64,000 nt of DNA from Oscillospiraceae bacterium. GTDB taxonomy: Bacteria > Bacillota > Clostridia > Oscillospirales > Ruminococcaceae. The position numbers and the translations under genes were made by a program. The notes under the pieces were generated by a model that was given only the letters and a program-made list of their open reading frames with translations, did not search any database and was not told where the DNA came from. Shown one piece after another: positions 37,404 to 47,030 of the stretch (within the stretch, counting starts at the first letter, position 1; each line of letters opens with the position of its first letter). The stretch lies in assembly GCA_902779915.1 (NCBI GenBank), contig CACZDM010000005.1:1-64000 (forward strand). The letters run 5' to 3'.

Positions 37404-38504
37404 CTAATTTTTGATTTGAGTCCATATTTCTTCAATGTGTGTGTTGATTTGTTTAGGTAAATATTTATGAATTTCACACTTTTGTTTAATATTTTCGGGC
37501 GGATACGCTATTTCGCTATACTTAATTTCTTCACATAAATTTTCCCAGGCGCCGCTTATCGCAGTTGAATAGGAAATAAAGTTTGCATTTTCTGTTGCGA
37601 TATCTTCCCTACACAAAAAGTCTATAAATTTATGCGCGTTTTCCACATTTTGTGCGTTTTTTGGTATGCACATTCCGTCGACAAACATATTTGACCCTTC
37701 CTCTGGAAAGCAATAAGCCAAATTTTCATTTTCCCTCATCATAGTTAATATGTCGCCCGCATACGCTGGAGTTATTGCGCCCTCGTTGTTTGCCATTTTG
37801 TCAAATATTTGGTCCATAATATACGCTTGGACAAGTGGTTTCTGGGCCTTTAAAAGCGCAGCTGCTTGGTTGATTTCGTCTAAATTTGTTGTGTTGAGAG
37901 AAAAATTTAATAATTTTTCAGCTATTGCAAAACTGTCTCGACTATTTATGAACATGAATATCTCTTTTTCCAATCGCTTATCCCACAAAGCGCTCCATCC
38001 TTTGACGACCTCGCTCGCTTTTTGGCCCGTCAGCTCTTCAACCAGCGGAACGTTATACACTAGCCCCACAGTTCCCCATGTGTATGGAACGCTGTATTCG
38101 TCGGTTGGGTCATATCCCAAAACGCTTCCTTTGCAGCTTTGCATGACGCCAGAATAGTTTTTCAGAGACTTTATATTTATCTTTTGAATCATGTTTTCGT
38201 CAATTAATCGTGATATCATGTATTCCGATGGAAAAATTAGATCATATTCAACGCTGCCATATTTCAATTTAGCATACATCTGCTCGTTTGAGTCAAAGGT
38301 TGAAAAAACAGACACCTTAACGCCAGTTTCTTTTTCAAAAGCTTCTATCACATTTAGAGAATTTGCTGTTCCATCAGATAAATATTCTCCCCAGCAAAAT
38401 ATTTTCAACTCACCATTAGGATATTCTTTCTCCAAACATCCCGGCTGAATCAAACAAATAAACAAAATGAACGAAATTTTTAACACTTGAGTCAACTTTT
38501 TCAT
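37404..38504 (-). CDS. potD: Spermidine/putrescine ABC transporter substrate-binding lipoprotein
   Basis: Captures polyamines outside the cell for PotABC. The product is 366 residues with a lipoprotein signal, MKKLTQVLKISFILFICLIQPGC, the Cys near residue 23 being the lipid anchor. The mature part has LKIFCWGEYLSDG, YDLIFPSEYMI, YTWGTVGLVYN and TPAYAGD, all typical of PotD/PotF. The lipobox IQPGC is slightly irregular. ATG 38504 follows TTGGAG. It is last in the minus-strand operon GT2-potA-potB-potC-potD. Which polyamine is bound cannot be read from sequence alone. Confidence 0.93.
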   Translation of the reverse strand: MKKLTQVLKISFILFICLIQPGCLEKEYPNGELKIFCWGEYLSDGTANSLNVIEAFEKETGVKVSVFSTFDSNEQMYAKLKYGSVEYDLIFPSEYMISRLIDENMIQKINIKSLKNYSGVMQSCKGSVLGYDPTDEYSVPYTWGTVGLVYNVPLVEELTGQKASEVVKGWSALWDKRLEKEIFMFINSRDSFAIAEKLLNFSLNTTNLDEINQAAALLKAQKPLVQAYIMDQIFDKMANNEGAITPAYAGDILTMMRENENLAYCFPEEGSNMFVDGMCIPKNAQNVENAHKFIDFLCREDIATENANFISYSTAISGAWENLCEEIKYSEIAYPPENIKQKCEIHKYLPKQINTHIEEIWTQIKN

Positions 38505-38539
38505 TTTAATCTCCAAATAATCCTTGTTGGTTTTATTTT

Positions 38540-39340
38540 TTATTTTTTAATTTTTATTTTCTTCGATCTAATGTCTAGAAAATTCATAAATATTAGCATA
38601 ATTAATATTAAAACTAGTAAAATGGCAAATAAAGCGTTGATTTTAGGAGTGATCCGCTTTCTGGCCATTGAATATATTAAAACAGGAAGGGTTTGAAACG
38701 AGCTGCCGGCTGTGAAGTAACTGACGGCAAAATCATCGAAGGAAATCGAAAACGCCATGACCAAAGCACTAATTACACCAGAAGTTATTTGCGGAAAAAT
38801 TATTTTTATAAAAGCTTTGCTCGGAGTGCAACCTAGGTCTAAAGCTGCATCTAGCATATTCGGGTCAACCTGCCTGACCTTGGGCAAAACAGTCAAAACA
38901 ACATACGGCATACATATTGTGATATGCGTGATTAAAACGGTTAAAAAACCCAAACTCCCCCCAACAACATTTAGTATAAAAATCATCAACAGCATGAGTG
39001 ATATTCCCATAACAACATCAGAATTTACTATTGGTATATAGTTTAGATTCATAACAACAGACTGGCTTTTTCTTTTCATTTTTACAATTTGTAGAGCTGC
39101 CAAAGTCCCAATAACAGTCGCAATAATTGAAGCTAACGTTGCTAAAATGAAGGAATTAAAAAGCGAGCTTACTATGACTTTGTCTTTAAATAACTCAATA
39201 AACCAATTTAAAGTGAATCCAGTAAACAAAGTTCGAGATTTTATTTTGTTGAATGCAAAAATTATGACGACAAAAATTGGCAGATATAAAAAAATCAACA
39301 CCATAGTCACACATATTCGAAACAAACATTTATTTTTCAA
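38540..39340 (-). CDS. potC: Spermidine/putrescine ABC transporter permease PotC
   Basis: Inner-membrane half of the polyamine channel. The 266-residue product has six hydrophobic segments, starting with VTMVLIFLYLPIFVVIIFAFN, and the EAA-type loop near DAALDLGCTPSKAFIKIIFPQ that docks on PotA. The ATG overlaps the potB stop by 4 bp, so the two permeases are coupled. Confidence 0.94.
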   Translation of the reverse strand: MKNKCLFRICVTMVLIFLYLPIFVVIIFAFNKIKSRTLFTGFTLNWFIELFKDKVIVSSLFNSFILATLASIIATVIGTLAALQIVKMKRKSQSVVMNLNYIPIVNSDVVMGISLMLLMIFILNVVGGSLGFLTVLITHITICMPYVVLTVLPKVRQVDPNMLDAALDLGCTPSKAFIKIIFPQITSGVISALVMAFSISFDDFAVSYFTAGSSFQTLPVLIYSMARKRITPKINALFAILLVLILIMLIFMNFLDIRSKKIKIKK

Positions 39341-40152
39341 TTTAATAAAGCCTCCGTTTCGGTTTTATCAAATTTTCGAGTTATTGCCATTATTAAAGCA
39401 ATTATTATCATCAAAACAAAAGACAGCGCCGAACCAAGCCATGGGTTATATGTTGACCCCATAAACTGCGACTCGATCAAATCGCCAACCAAAGCGTTTG
39501 AACCTCCCCCGAGCATTTGAGATATGATGAAAGTTGACGTTGCTGGAACAAAGACCATCGAAACTCCAGAAACAATCCCGGGAACAGAAAGAGGGAGAAT
39601 GATTCGGCGAAAGGTCTGCAGGCTGTTTGCTCCTAAATCATTTCCAGCTTCAATTAAATTTTTGTCTATTTTACTAATTGTTGTATATATTGGAATAATC
39701 ATGAAAGGCAAAAAGTCATACACCATTCCAAGGATCACTGCGCCAGGTGTGTTTATCATGCGAAGTTGGGGCAATCCCAAAGTCTTTAAAAAATTATTTA
39801 TCAGTCCATTTTTTTCCAAAATTGTCATCCAAGCGTATGTCCGAAGCAAAAGATTTGTCCACATAGGCAGCATTATCAAAATAATTAATAATTTTTGCGT
39901 TAACTTTGAAAATTTAGTTATAAAACAAGCAAATGGATATGAAATCACGAGACAAATAATCGTTGCAGCTAGAGCAAAAGCCAGAGAACGCGCAATAACT
40001 CCCCAATAATTCCCGATTTTTAAAATGTTTTCAAATGTTAATCCACAGGATTCGTTTGTGAATGAAAACCAAATTATCATTAAAAACGGAATTAATGTGA
40101 ACAAAATCATAAAAAGTCCATATGGCAAAAATTTTAAAGAAAACCTATTCAA
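39337..40152 (-). CDS. potB: Spermidine/putrescine ABC transporter permease PotB
   Basis: Partner membrane subunit of PotC. The product is about 271 residues with hydrophobic segments beginning [21 protein letters not shown] and the ATPase-docking loop [22 protein letters not shown] place the start at TTG 40152, 9 bp after GTGGAGG; an upstream ATG at 40182 lies before that site and has none of its own. It overlaps the potA 3' end by 8 bp. Confidence 0.92.
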   Translation of the reverse strand: MNRFSLKFLPYGLFMILFTLIPFLMIIWFSFTNESCGLTFENILKIGNYWGVIARSLAFALAATIICLVISYPFACFITKFSKLTQKLLIILIMLPMWTNLLLRTYAWMTILEKNGLINNFLKTLGLPQLRMINTPGAVILGMVYDFLPFMIIPIYTTISKIDKNLIEAGNDLGANSLQTFRRIILPLSVPGIVSGVSMVFVPATSTFIISQMLGGGSNALVGDLIESQFMGSTYNPWLGSALSFVLMIIIALIMAITRKFDKTETEALLN

Positions 40153-41533
40153 ATTTTTCAACCTCCACTTGACTAAAATCAAATTTTAAACCAAGCTCTG
40201 TCCCAACTTCTTCTTCATTTTCCGAGTGGACTAATATATATTTGTCATTTTCCTCCTCGTCTTCATAATAAAAATACATTTCGTTATATGCGCCTTTATA
40301 TATTATCGAGTCCAGCGGCAAAACCAGATCAGCAAAATCGCTGGAAACCAGGTGGATGCTTTCGGGGGGGATGGTTAGTTTGACTTGACATCCAACATCG
40401 AGGTTCAAAAAAACCCTTTTAAATTCAACATCCAAAAATTTTATAGTGTCTTCATCAATAACCGTAGCCATCATAATATTTGTCATTTGGTCGAATAATT
40501 TTGACATTATATGAATATCATCCGGCGAAAAGTTCAGCCCAATTTCTTCGCCTTTTTTCAAATGTTTAGTGGTTTGAACCAACCAATACATATTTTGAGC
40601 GTAAACCTCCATTTCATAGTGAACACCCTTGAAAACAACAGAATCTATTTTTCCAACAAATTTTGCGCCATTGCTGTCTTTTGGAACAATCTGCAAATCC
40701 TCAGGCCGAATAACAACGTCAACAGGCTGCCCCGGCTTAAATCCTTTATCAACGCAGTCAAACTCCTTTTTTGCAAAATAAACCCTATAGTCTTTAAGCA
40801 TTACGCCGTTTAATATATTGCTTTGGCCGATAAAGTCCGCAACAAAGGCGTTTTTTGGCTCATTATATATTTGCTCCGGAGTCCCAATCTGCTGGATTTC
40901 GCCCTCATTCATGACAACAACAGTGTCGCTCATGGTTAAGGCTTCTTCTTGGTCATGCGTGACATATATAAAAGCAGTGTCGAGACTTTGCTGCATCTCT
41001 TTTAGCTCCAGCTGCATCTGTTTCCTAAGCTTCAAATCCAAAGCGCAAAGCGGCTCATCAAGCAACAAAATCTTAGGCCGATTAACCAAGGCTCTCGCAA
41101 TCGCGATCCTTTGCTGCTGGCCCCCGGAAAGTTGGAATGGCCGACGACGCTCAAACCCCTCCAAATTGACAACTTTTAAAAGCCTGGAAACGCGCTCCTT
41201 TATCTCATTTTTAGGCATTTTCTTTATTTTCAGGCCAAAAGCTATGTTTTCAAAAACGTTTAGATGGGGAAACAGGGCATATCGCTGGAAAACTGTGTTG
41301 ACATTGCGTTTGTGGGGCGGATCGTTTGTTATATTTTTATTCTCAAAAAAAACCTCACCCGAATCTGGCTTTAAAAAGCCCGCAATTATCCTCAGAGTTG
41401 TTGTTTTCCCACAGCCAGAAGGCCCCAAAAAAGTGACAAATTCTCTATCGCGTATATATAAATTCAACTTATCTAGAATTTGTTCTCCTTCAAAAGAAAT
41501 AGATATATCCTTTAGTTCAAGTATATTGTTCAT
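40145..41533 (-). CDS. potA: Spermidine/putrescine ABC transporter ATP-binding protein PotA (extended, duplicated C-terminal region)
   Basis: ATPase driving polyamine import. The product is about 462 residues with Walker [10 protein letters not shown] near residue 38, signature [15 protein letters not shown], Walker [13 protein letters not shown] and the H-loop [10 protein letters not shown] (read here as [10 protein letters not shown]). It is roughly 100 residues longer than usual PotA. The C-terminal TOBE region appears twice: [13 protein letters not shown], then about 110 residues later [15 protein letters not shown], each ending EIGLNF or ELGLKF. A highly acidic stretch ([10 protein letters not shown]) lies in the second copy. 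The start is ATG 41533 or ATG 41554; neither has a strong ribosome site. Confidence 0.92.
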   Translation of the reverse strand: MNNILELKDISISFEGEQILDKLNLYIRDREFVTFLGPSGCGKTTTLRIIAGFLKPDSGEVFFENKNITNDPPHKRNVNTVFQRYALFPHLNVFENIAFGLKIKKMPKNEIKERVSRLLKVVNLEGFERRRPFQLSGGQQQRIAIARALVNRPKILLLDEPLCALDLKLRKQMQLELKEMQQSLDTAFIYVTHDQEEALTMSDTVVVMNEGEIQQIGTPEQIYNEPKNAFVADFIGQSNILNGVMLKDYRVYFAKKEFDCVDKGFKPGQPVDVVIRPEDLQIVPKDSNGAKFVGKIDSVVFKGVHYEMEVYAQNMYWLVQTTKHLKKGEEIGLNFSPDDIHIMSKLFDQMTNIMMATVIDEDTIKFLDVEFKRVFLNLDVGCQVKLTIPPESIHLVSSDFADLVLPLDSIIYKGAYNEMYFYYEDEEENDKYILVHSENEEEVGTELGLKFDFSQVEVEKFE

Positions 41534-41584
41534 ATTTTTCAAACCCAATTCCATTATATTGAAATTAAAAAACCATATTTTAAA

Positions 41585-42586
41585 TCAAGCTGATTTATTC
41601 AAATAGTTGGCTTTCATCTTCCTAAAAGAAAGTCTTTGCCAAAGCGGCAGCAAATCTATGGCGCTGTCTTGTTTCAACTCGTTTCCAATGGCGTCCATAA
41701 ATAATTGGAGCGCTCCGTCTTTTTTCAACCAACCACCAAAACTCAAAAACCATTTTAAAAATTCAAGTTTGGCGGAATCATTTTCAAAATAACCATTATT
41801 TTTCCAGTTATTATATACAAAATTCAAATTTTGAGCCAAACTCATCAGAGCTTTTTTATAATTTCTTGTGTGAGTCAGTGAACATATATTATACTTATAG
41901 TAATATAATTTATCCGAGCAAAAAACGGTTTTTTTGGCTTTGGGAAAGCATGTCATGTTAAAGCTTATATCTTCGGCAAAACTTGACAATTCGTCAAACT
42001 TCAGGCCATTTTCCTTTAAAAAGCGCGACCTATATAAACCATCCCAAACATATCCATATCCTATCATCCCAAATCTAGGGCCAAAACGCGTTCTCGCAGG
42101 AGCCACTTTGCCAACGGATAAAGGAACATGAAACCCGCATTTAACAATGTCTGCATCCTCTTGCTTTGCCAGATTATATAGCTTTTGGGACATATTCACT
42201 GATATATGGTCGTCAGAATCAACAAATTGTATATATTCGCCTGAGGACATCTCAATTCCGCGATTTCGAGCGCAAGATGGCCCCCCATTTTTTTGGTGAT
42301 ATACTTTAAATCTTGAGTCAAGTTTTGCATATTCATCCAAAATCAGGCCGCTTCCATCGGTTGAGCCATCATCGACGCAAATTATTTCGATGTTTTTCAA
42401 GGTTTGATTTTTAACGCTGTCTAAACAGCTTTTCAAAAGATTTTTATTTACATTATAGACGGGTATTACGATTGAAACTTCGGGCTCAGCACAATATCCC
42501 CCAAAAGGAATTAAAAATATGCAAAAAACAACAAACAATGTCAATGATATCAAAATTTTTATGATATGTAAAGCAGCTTTTTTCAC
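41585..42586 (-). CDS. Family 2 glycosyltransferase with N-terminal export/anchor segment
   Basis: The 333-residue product begins with a basic, strongly hydrophobic segment (KILISLTLFVVFCIFLIPFGG, then YCAEPE). At residue 36 a normal GT2 A-type fold begins: VSIVIPVYNVNKNLLKSCLDS, ICVDDGSTDGS, GGPSCARNRGIE and the DxD-type motif FVDSDDH. GT2 enzymes use nucleotide sugars and normally face the cytosol, so a signal-like N-terminus is unusual. It could be a membrane anchor or a secretion signal. GTG 42586 follows AGGGG at 10 bp. It is first in the operon with potABCD. The acceptor is unknown. Confidence 0.85.
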   Translation of the reverse strand: MKKAALHIIKILISLTLFVVFCIFLIPFGGYCAEPEVSIVIPVYNVNKNLLKSCLDSVKNQTLKNIEIICVDDGSTDGSGLILDEYAKLDSRFKVYHQKNGGPSCARNRGIEMSSGEYIQFVDSDDHISVNMSQKLYNLAKQEDADIVKCGFHVPLSVGKVAPARTRFGPRFGMIGYGYVWDGLYRSRFLKENGLKFDELSSFAEDISFNMTCFPKAKKTVFCSDKLYYYKYNICSLTHTRNYKKALMSLAQNLNFVYNNWKNNGYFENDSAKLEFLKWFLSFGGWLKKDGALQLFMDAIGNELKQDSAIDLLPLWQRLSFRKMKANYLNKSA

Positions 42587-42671
42587 AAAAAATCAACCCC
42601 TAATTTCAAATTTTTTGTTAAAATTACACAATTTTGAATCTGAGCTTAACAAATAAAACCACACACATACT

Positions 42672-42700
42672 ATTTTAAAATTATTATCATTAATTGTCAA
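42672..42700 (-). promoter_or_regulatory. Promoter of the GT2-pot operon
   Basis: On the minus strand, TTGACA (42700-42695), 17 bp, TAAAAT (42677-42672), divergent from the NRPS-like gene promoter. Confidence 0.55.
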
Positions 42701-42741
42701 GAGGCTTTGCTTTTTGAAAAAAAATAAAGCCCTCAATCAAT

Positions 42742-42756
42742 CTGACATAATGTCAG
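42742..42756. promoter_or_regulatory. Perfect palindromic operator-like site
   Basis: CTGACATAATGTCAG, two 7-bp arms around a single central base. It sits 6 bp upstream of the -35 of the NRPS-like gene and between two divergent promoters, the usual place for a dimeric regulator. The regulator is unknown. Confidence 0.5.
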
Positions 42757-42762
42757 TAATTT

Positions 42763-42791
42763 TTGACAATTTTTTTACTGTGTGATATAAT
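42763..42791 (+). promoter_or_regulatory. Promoter of the NRPS-like gene
   Basis: TTGACA (42763-42768), 17 bp, TATAAT (42786-42791) with extended TGA, 80 bp before the ATG. Confidence 0.75.
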
Positions 42792-42871
42792 TTTAATGTG
42801 GTTGCGGATTGATGTTTTCAAAATCACCTACAAAATCACTTAAATTTTAGAATGTATGGGAGGTTTAAGGT

Positions 42872-45800
42872 ATGCTCAGTGAAATAAAAAAACAGAATGT
42901 GAAAAATATGTTTGATTTACTTAAAAACGCCGCAGAAAATTTTTGCGACAAAACGTTTATCAAGTGGCAAGAGGAAGAAGAAATTCTTGAAAAAAGCTTT
43001 TTAGAAACTTTTAAAGACTCCGAAAAAATTGCGAGATATATAGCAAGTTTTGAAAAAATTTTAGGCCATCGCGTTCATGCTGCGCTGATCGGGAGCGCTT
43101 CATATGAATATGTGTGTTCTATGTTTGGAGTTTTTGGGGGAAATGGCGTCGCAATTCCAATCGACAACCAAATATCAAGAGAAAACCTCATTAAAAATTT
43201 ATCAAAAGCTGATGTTGATGTTGTATTTTTTGATTTTAAATATCGCTCTTTTGCAACATATGTTAAAAAGAAAATAACAAGTCGAAAAATAAAATTTATT
43301 TGCCTGCAGGATGTTGATTATGAAAATAACTTTTATTCAATCATTAATTCTGACCTGGGGAAGGCAGCTTTGCCTGAAATTGATCCGCTTAAAGAAGCTT
43401 TGATAATTTTCACTTCTGGAACAACAGGCGTTCAAAAGGGCGTTATGCTGTCGCATTTAAACCAGCTTAGTGCTATATTTTCTTTTGATATGCCATCTCA
43501 CCCAATTCCTCAAAGCGATGAAATTCTCCTCAGCATTCTCCCCATTCACCACATTTACGCTTTAAACGGAAATTTTTTGATGCCCCTCAAATATGGATCC
43601 ACAGTGTGTCTATGTCTTGATTTGAAAAAATTGCAAAAGTCAATTCAAGTATTTAACCCAACGCAAATTTTCATGGTTCCCATGATAGCCAAAATGCTGG
43701 TTAATTGCTTTTTCATGACCATAAAACAAAACCCGAGTTTACCAAAAGACCAAATTAAAAACATGATATTTGGTAAAAATCTTTTTTGGCTGTTTATTGG
43801 CGGCTCAAGTTTGCCGGACTGCCTTGAAAAAAGTTTAATTGAGACCGGAATTAGCATCGCGCAAGGATATGGCCTGACTGAATGGTCGCCTCCAGCTTTG
43901 CAGTCGGATTTTGATCGCCAAGATAAAATTAAATCAGTTGGCAAACCAACTGAAAACTGTCAACTTCGCATACAAGATGGAGAAATTCAAGTTAAAAGCC
44001 CGTCGGTTATGATTGGATATTATAAAGAGCCTGAGCTTACAAAGCAAGCTTTCACGCAAGATGGCTTTTTTAAAACAGGCGATTTGGGTTATATTGATGA
44101 TGACGGTTTTGTTTACGTTACCGGGCGCAAGAAAAATTTGATAATACTCAGCAATGGCGAAAATGTTTCCCCAGAACAATTCGAGAACGATTTTTCCGAC
44201 GAGCTTTTGATTCAAGATATAATTGTCTATGAAAACAACGACAAAATTGTGGCCCAAGTATATCCGAATTTTCCATATGCTCAGGCCGCGAATTTATCCG
44301 ACATTTCATCCGAAGTTTCAAAAATCATCCAAAAACACAATTCCAATTTTCCAAGCTATTGCCAAATAGCCGACGTCAAAGTCCGGAATGACCCATTCGA
44401 AAAAACATCATCAAATAAAATACTCAGGCATAAATATATCACCCCTCAATCTATTTCGCAACAAAGTCATAAAACTTCGACCAAACCCCAAACCGAACTT
44501 CAAAAGAAAATTTTAAAAGCTGTTTCGCGTGTGACCGGAAATGACAACATTGGAATAGATGATGATTTGATTGATTGCGGCCTGAATTCTTTGGCGTCAA
44601 TGCTCCTGATAGAAGATTTTGAAAAAACATTTGATCGGTCAATAACCTTTAATCAGCTAAGCTCCAACCGAACAATTCGAAAAATAGAAGATTTGATTCT
44701 CAATTCAAAGCAGCAATTGAAAAAAGCTTGTCCAGTTTATGAAAAATATCCGCTTATAGACCCTCAAAACTATTATATCGCGCAAAAAGGCACTACTTGT
44801 GGAAACCTGGCCAATTTGCTTGAACTTGATGAAAATATTGACTTGGAAAAGTTAAAAAATGCTATTTTACAAGCAATTGACGCGCATCCCGCTTTAAAAG
44901 GAATTATAAAGCCAGACAAAGAAGGAAAACTGGAGCTTTTTCGTGATGATTCAAGAAAAATTGAGCTCCAGATAGAAAAAGTGTCGGATCAAGAATTCGA
45001 GGAAATATCCAAAAATCTTGTCACTTCATTTAGACTTGATGGAACAGATGATTTATTTCATATTCGGCTTTTTCAAACTCCAAATGCAAAATACTCGTTT
45101 TTTGATGTTTCACATATTATAAGCGACGGAGTCACAATAAAAACACTGCTAAACGACATAAATAGCTCCTATATGGGGCAAAAAATAGAAAAGGAAAAAT
45201 TTTCATTCTATGACTATGTTGTTGAATATTATGGGGAAGAAAAACAGCAAAAGCGCAAAAATGATCTAAAATATTATGAAAACCTGTTAAAAGGCTTGAC
45301 CCTGGAGCGCAGCATTTTAAACAAAAAAGGAAAGACTGAGCTTTGCAGCAAAGATCCCGGATATATTCAAAAACAGTTTGAACTTTTTAGCAGGAAAGAC
45401 GTGATATATTTTTGCCAAAAACATAATATATCCGAAAATGTTTTCCTATATACAGCTTTTAACTATCTTGTTGGAATATTTTCAAATTTAAAACACACTT
45501 TCACTCGCAGCACTCACGGTGGTCGCGATGATTCCAGGTTTATAAAAACTGCTGGCCCATTTTTTAAGTGCTACTTCTGCCGTTATGATGTCGTTGCGCA
45601 TGAAACTGTTGAAGAATTGCTCAAAAGAACAAAAAATCAAATTATGGACACGATGAAATGCCAATTTTCTAATGTTGACCATATTGAAATGTTTTTCCAA
45701 TATCAAGGTGATATGTATAATATTTGCGAATTTAGTGGTTTTCCAGTCAAAAAATTGCCCATAAAACACGATGATATACCATTTCATGTTGAGATTATGT

Positions 45801-46504
45801 CGGATCAAATTTCATATTTTGTAAAATTAACATACTGGAAAGAGCGATTTGACGAAAAAATGCTTTCTAATTTTTTAACCTGCTACGAACACCTTGTAAA
45901 TGCGATGTTGACCGAAAAATCTGCGCGGATGTTAAAACATCATATCCCAAGCGAAATGTTTCCAAACGCATGCTATATAACCGCAAAAGAATTAAACGAT
46001 GAGGTGGGATATAGCCTTTTAAAAAATGTTTCCGACGATCAAAAAGTCAGGGTTTATGTTCTCGATGACGATTACTATAAAAAACCTGTTGGAGCTTGGG
46101 GGCGGCTATATTTAAAAGACTTCGAGCCAACAGATTTGGTTGGAAAAATAAAATATCCTTATCGTAAAGGAGTCATTTTATATGACACAGGAATAACGGC
46201 AAGAATACTGCCAGACGGCCAAATTGATTTTTTGGAAAACAGTGGGCGAGTTGTTTTAACAGAAGATCCGGTAAAAGGTCTTCAATATCACGACCTCGGA
46301 AAGCTGGAAAAATTCATTAAAAGCCATGAAAATGTTAAAAATTGCCAAAGTTTTATGACCTTTAATCCAGAAAACGGAAGCATGCAGCTGGAACTTGAAG
46401 TTCAAACGGACAAGGATCGCTTTTTGCAAAAGATTTTCTCGGATGTTGAAAGCAATCTAGACCAAAGTATATCACCTGATGTTGTTAAAGTTATAGGCAA
46501 ATAG
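42872..46504 (+). CDS. Stand-alone adenylation - carrier - condensation protein (NRPS-like)
   Basis: The 1210-residue product has three modules. Residues about 10-540 are an AMP-forming adenylating domain: FTSGTTGVQKGVMLSH near 180, GYGLTEWSP near 333, KTGDLGYIDDDGFVYVTGRKKNLII. Residues about 545-615 are a phosphopantetheine carrier with CGLNSLASM, Ser near 573. Residues about 630-1050 are a condensation domain with SHIISDG (the HHxxxDG site with Ser in place of the first His) near 748. The last 150 residues are unrecognised. The adenylating part looks more like an acyl-CoA/acyl-ACP ligase than an amino-acid domain, so an acyl transfer or lipopeptide-like product is inferred. ATG follows GGGAGG. 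No partner module is nearby. Confidence 0.85.
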   Translation: MLSEIKKQNVKNMFDLLKNAAENFCDKTFIKWQEEEEILEKSFLETFKDSEKIARYIASFEKILGHRVHAALIGSASYEYVCSMFGVFGGNGVAIPIDNQISRENLIKNLSKADVDVVFFDFKYRSFATYVKKKITSRKIKFICLQDVDYENNFYSIINSDLGKAALPEIDPLKEALIIFTSGTTGVQKGVMLSHLNQLSAIFSFDMPSHPIPQSDEILLSILPIHHIYALNGNFLMPLKYGSTVCLCLDLKKLQKSIQVFNPTQIFMVPMIAKMLVNCFFMTIKQNPSLPKDQIKNMIFGKNLFWLFIGGSSLPDCLEKSLIETGISIAQGYGLTEWSPPALQSDFDRQDKIKSVGKPTENCQLRIQDGEIQVKSPSVMIGYYKEPELTKQAFTQDGFFKTGDLGYIDDDGFVYVTGRKKNLIILSNGENVSPEQFENDFSDELLIQDIIVYENNDKIVAQVYPNFPYAQAANLSDISSEVSKIIQKHNSNFPSYCQIADVKVRNDPFEKTSSNKILRHKYITPQSISQQSHKTSTKPQTELQKKILKAVSRVTGNDNIGIDDDLIDCGLNSLASMLLIEDFEKTFDRSITFNQLSSNRTIRKIEDLILNSKQQLKKACPVYEKYPLIDPQNYYIAQKGTTCGNLANLLELDENIDLEKLKNAILQAIDAHPALKGIIKPDKEGKLELFRDDSRKIELQIEKVSDQEFEEISKNLVTSFRLDGTDDLFHIRLFQTPNAKYSFFDVSHIISDGVTIKTLLNDINSSYMGQKIEKEKFSFYDYVVEYYGEEKQQKRKNDLKYYENLLKGLTLERSILNKKGKTELCSKDPGYIQKQFELFSRKDVIYFCQKHNISENVFLYTAFNYLVGIFSNLKHTFTRSTHGGRDDSRFIKTAGPFFKCYFCRYDVVAHETVEELLKRTKNQIMDTMKCQFSNVDHIEMFFQYQGDMYNICEFSGFPVKKLPIKHDDIPFHVEIMSDQISYFVKLTYWKERFDEKMLSNFLTCYEHLVNAMLTEKSARMLKHHIPSEMFPNACYITAKELNDEVGYSLLKNVSDDQKVRVYVLDDDYYKKPVGAWGRLYLKDFEPTDLVGKIKYPYRKGVILYDTGITARILPDGQIDFLENSGRVVLTEDPVKGLQYHDLGKLEKFIKSHENVKNCQSFMTFNPENGSMQLELEVQTDKDRFLQKIFSDVESNLDQSISPDVVKVIGK

Positions 46505-46526
46505 GCGATGTCTTTTTTGATGGATC

Positions 46527-46567
46527 AAAAACCGCTTCAAGCAAGGAAAAAGCTTAAAGCGGTTTTT
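46527..46567 (+). terminator. Terminator after the NRPS-like gene
   Basis: AAAAACCGCTTCAAGC (46527-46542) pairs with GCTTAAAGCGGTTTTT (46552-46567) with one mismatch and a 9-nt loop. The symmetric A and U flanks allow termination in both directions. Confidence 0.8.
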
Positions 46568-46616
46568 GAAATATGTAGATTTAAATTAAATAATGTCTGG
46601 ACTGTTAAAATATTGT

Positions 46617-46850
46617 TTAGTATTTAAAGCCGCCCCATGCTTCTTTGAGTTTTTCCTGAAATTGGTCATATGTGTAGTTGGTGGTGAATTCCTTGAATTT
46701 TTCTTCAGGATTTTCAAAGTAATTGCAAAAATTTCTGACCTCTTTTTTTTGTTTTCTTGTCCAGCCTTGTCCGCTCTTTCCGCCAGCGACGGCGTCCATT
46801 GAATCGGACGTTAATTCATCACTTGATTTGCAATTTTTATTTTCCTCCAT
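46617..46850 (-). CDS. Small double-glycine leader-like peptide
   Basis: A 77-residue protein. Residues 1-25 are an acidic leader ending DELTSDSMDAVAGG, which fits the double-glycine (Nif11/bacteriocin-type) cleavage pattern. The 52 residues after Gly-Gly are Lys-, Phe- and aromatic-rich (GQGWTRKQKKEV, later YTYDQFQEKLKEAWGGF), with one Cys after the cleavage site. I do not recognise the family of the core part. ATG 46850 is 8 bp after GGGGG. It lies between the NRPS-like gene and the exported-protein genes. The tail resembles a helical domain more than a lanthipeptide core. Confidence 0.7.
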   Translation of the reverse strand: MEENKNCKSSDELTSDSMDAVAGGKSGQGWTRKQKKEVRNFCNYFENPEEKFKEFTTNYTYDQFQEKLKEAWGGFKY

Positions 46851-47030
46851 TTCAAACACCCCCTTTCTATATGTTTACTCCATCAAGAGGTTTTCACTAC
46901 GCATAATACAAAATTAATAAAAACCCCTATATATACAATAGCATACTTTCCTAAATATGTCAAGCGTTTATTAATAGATAATTAAAATATTTCCAAAAGA
47001 TAATACTTAGAGTTTTATTTGCTGCGCTGA

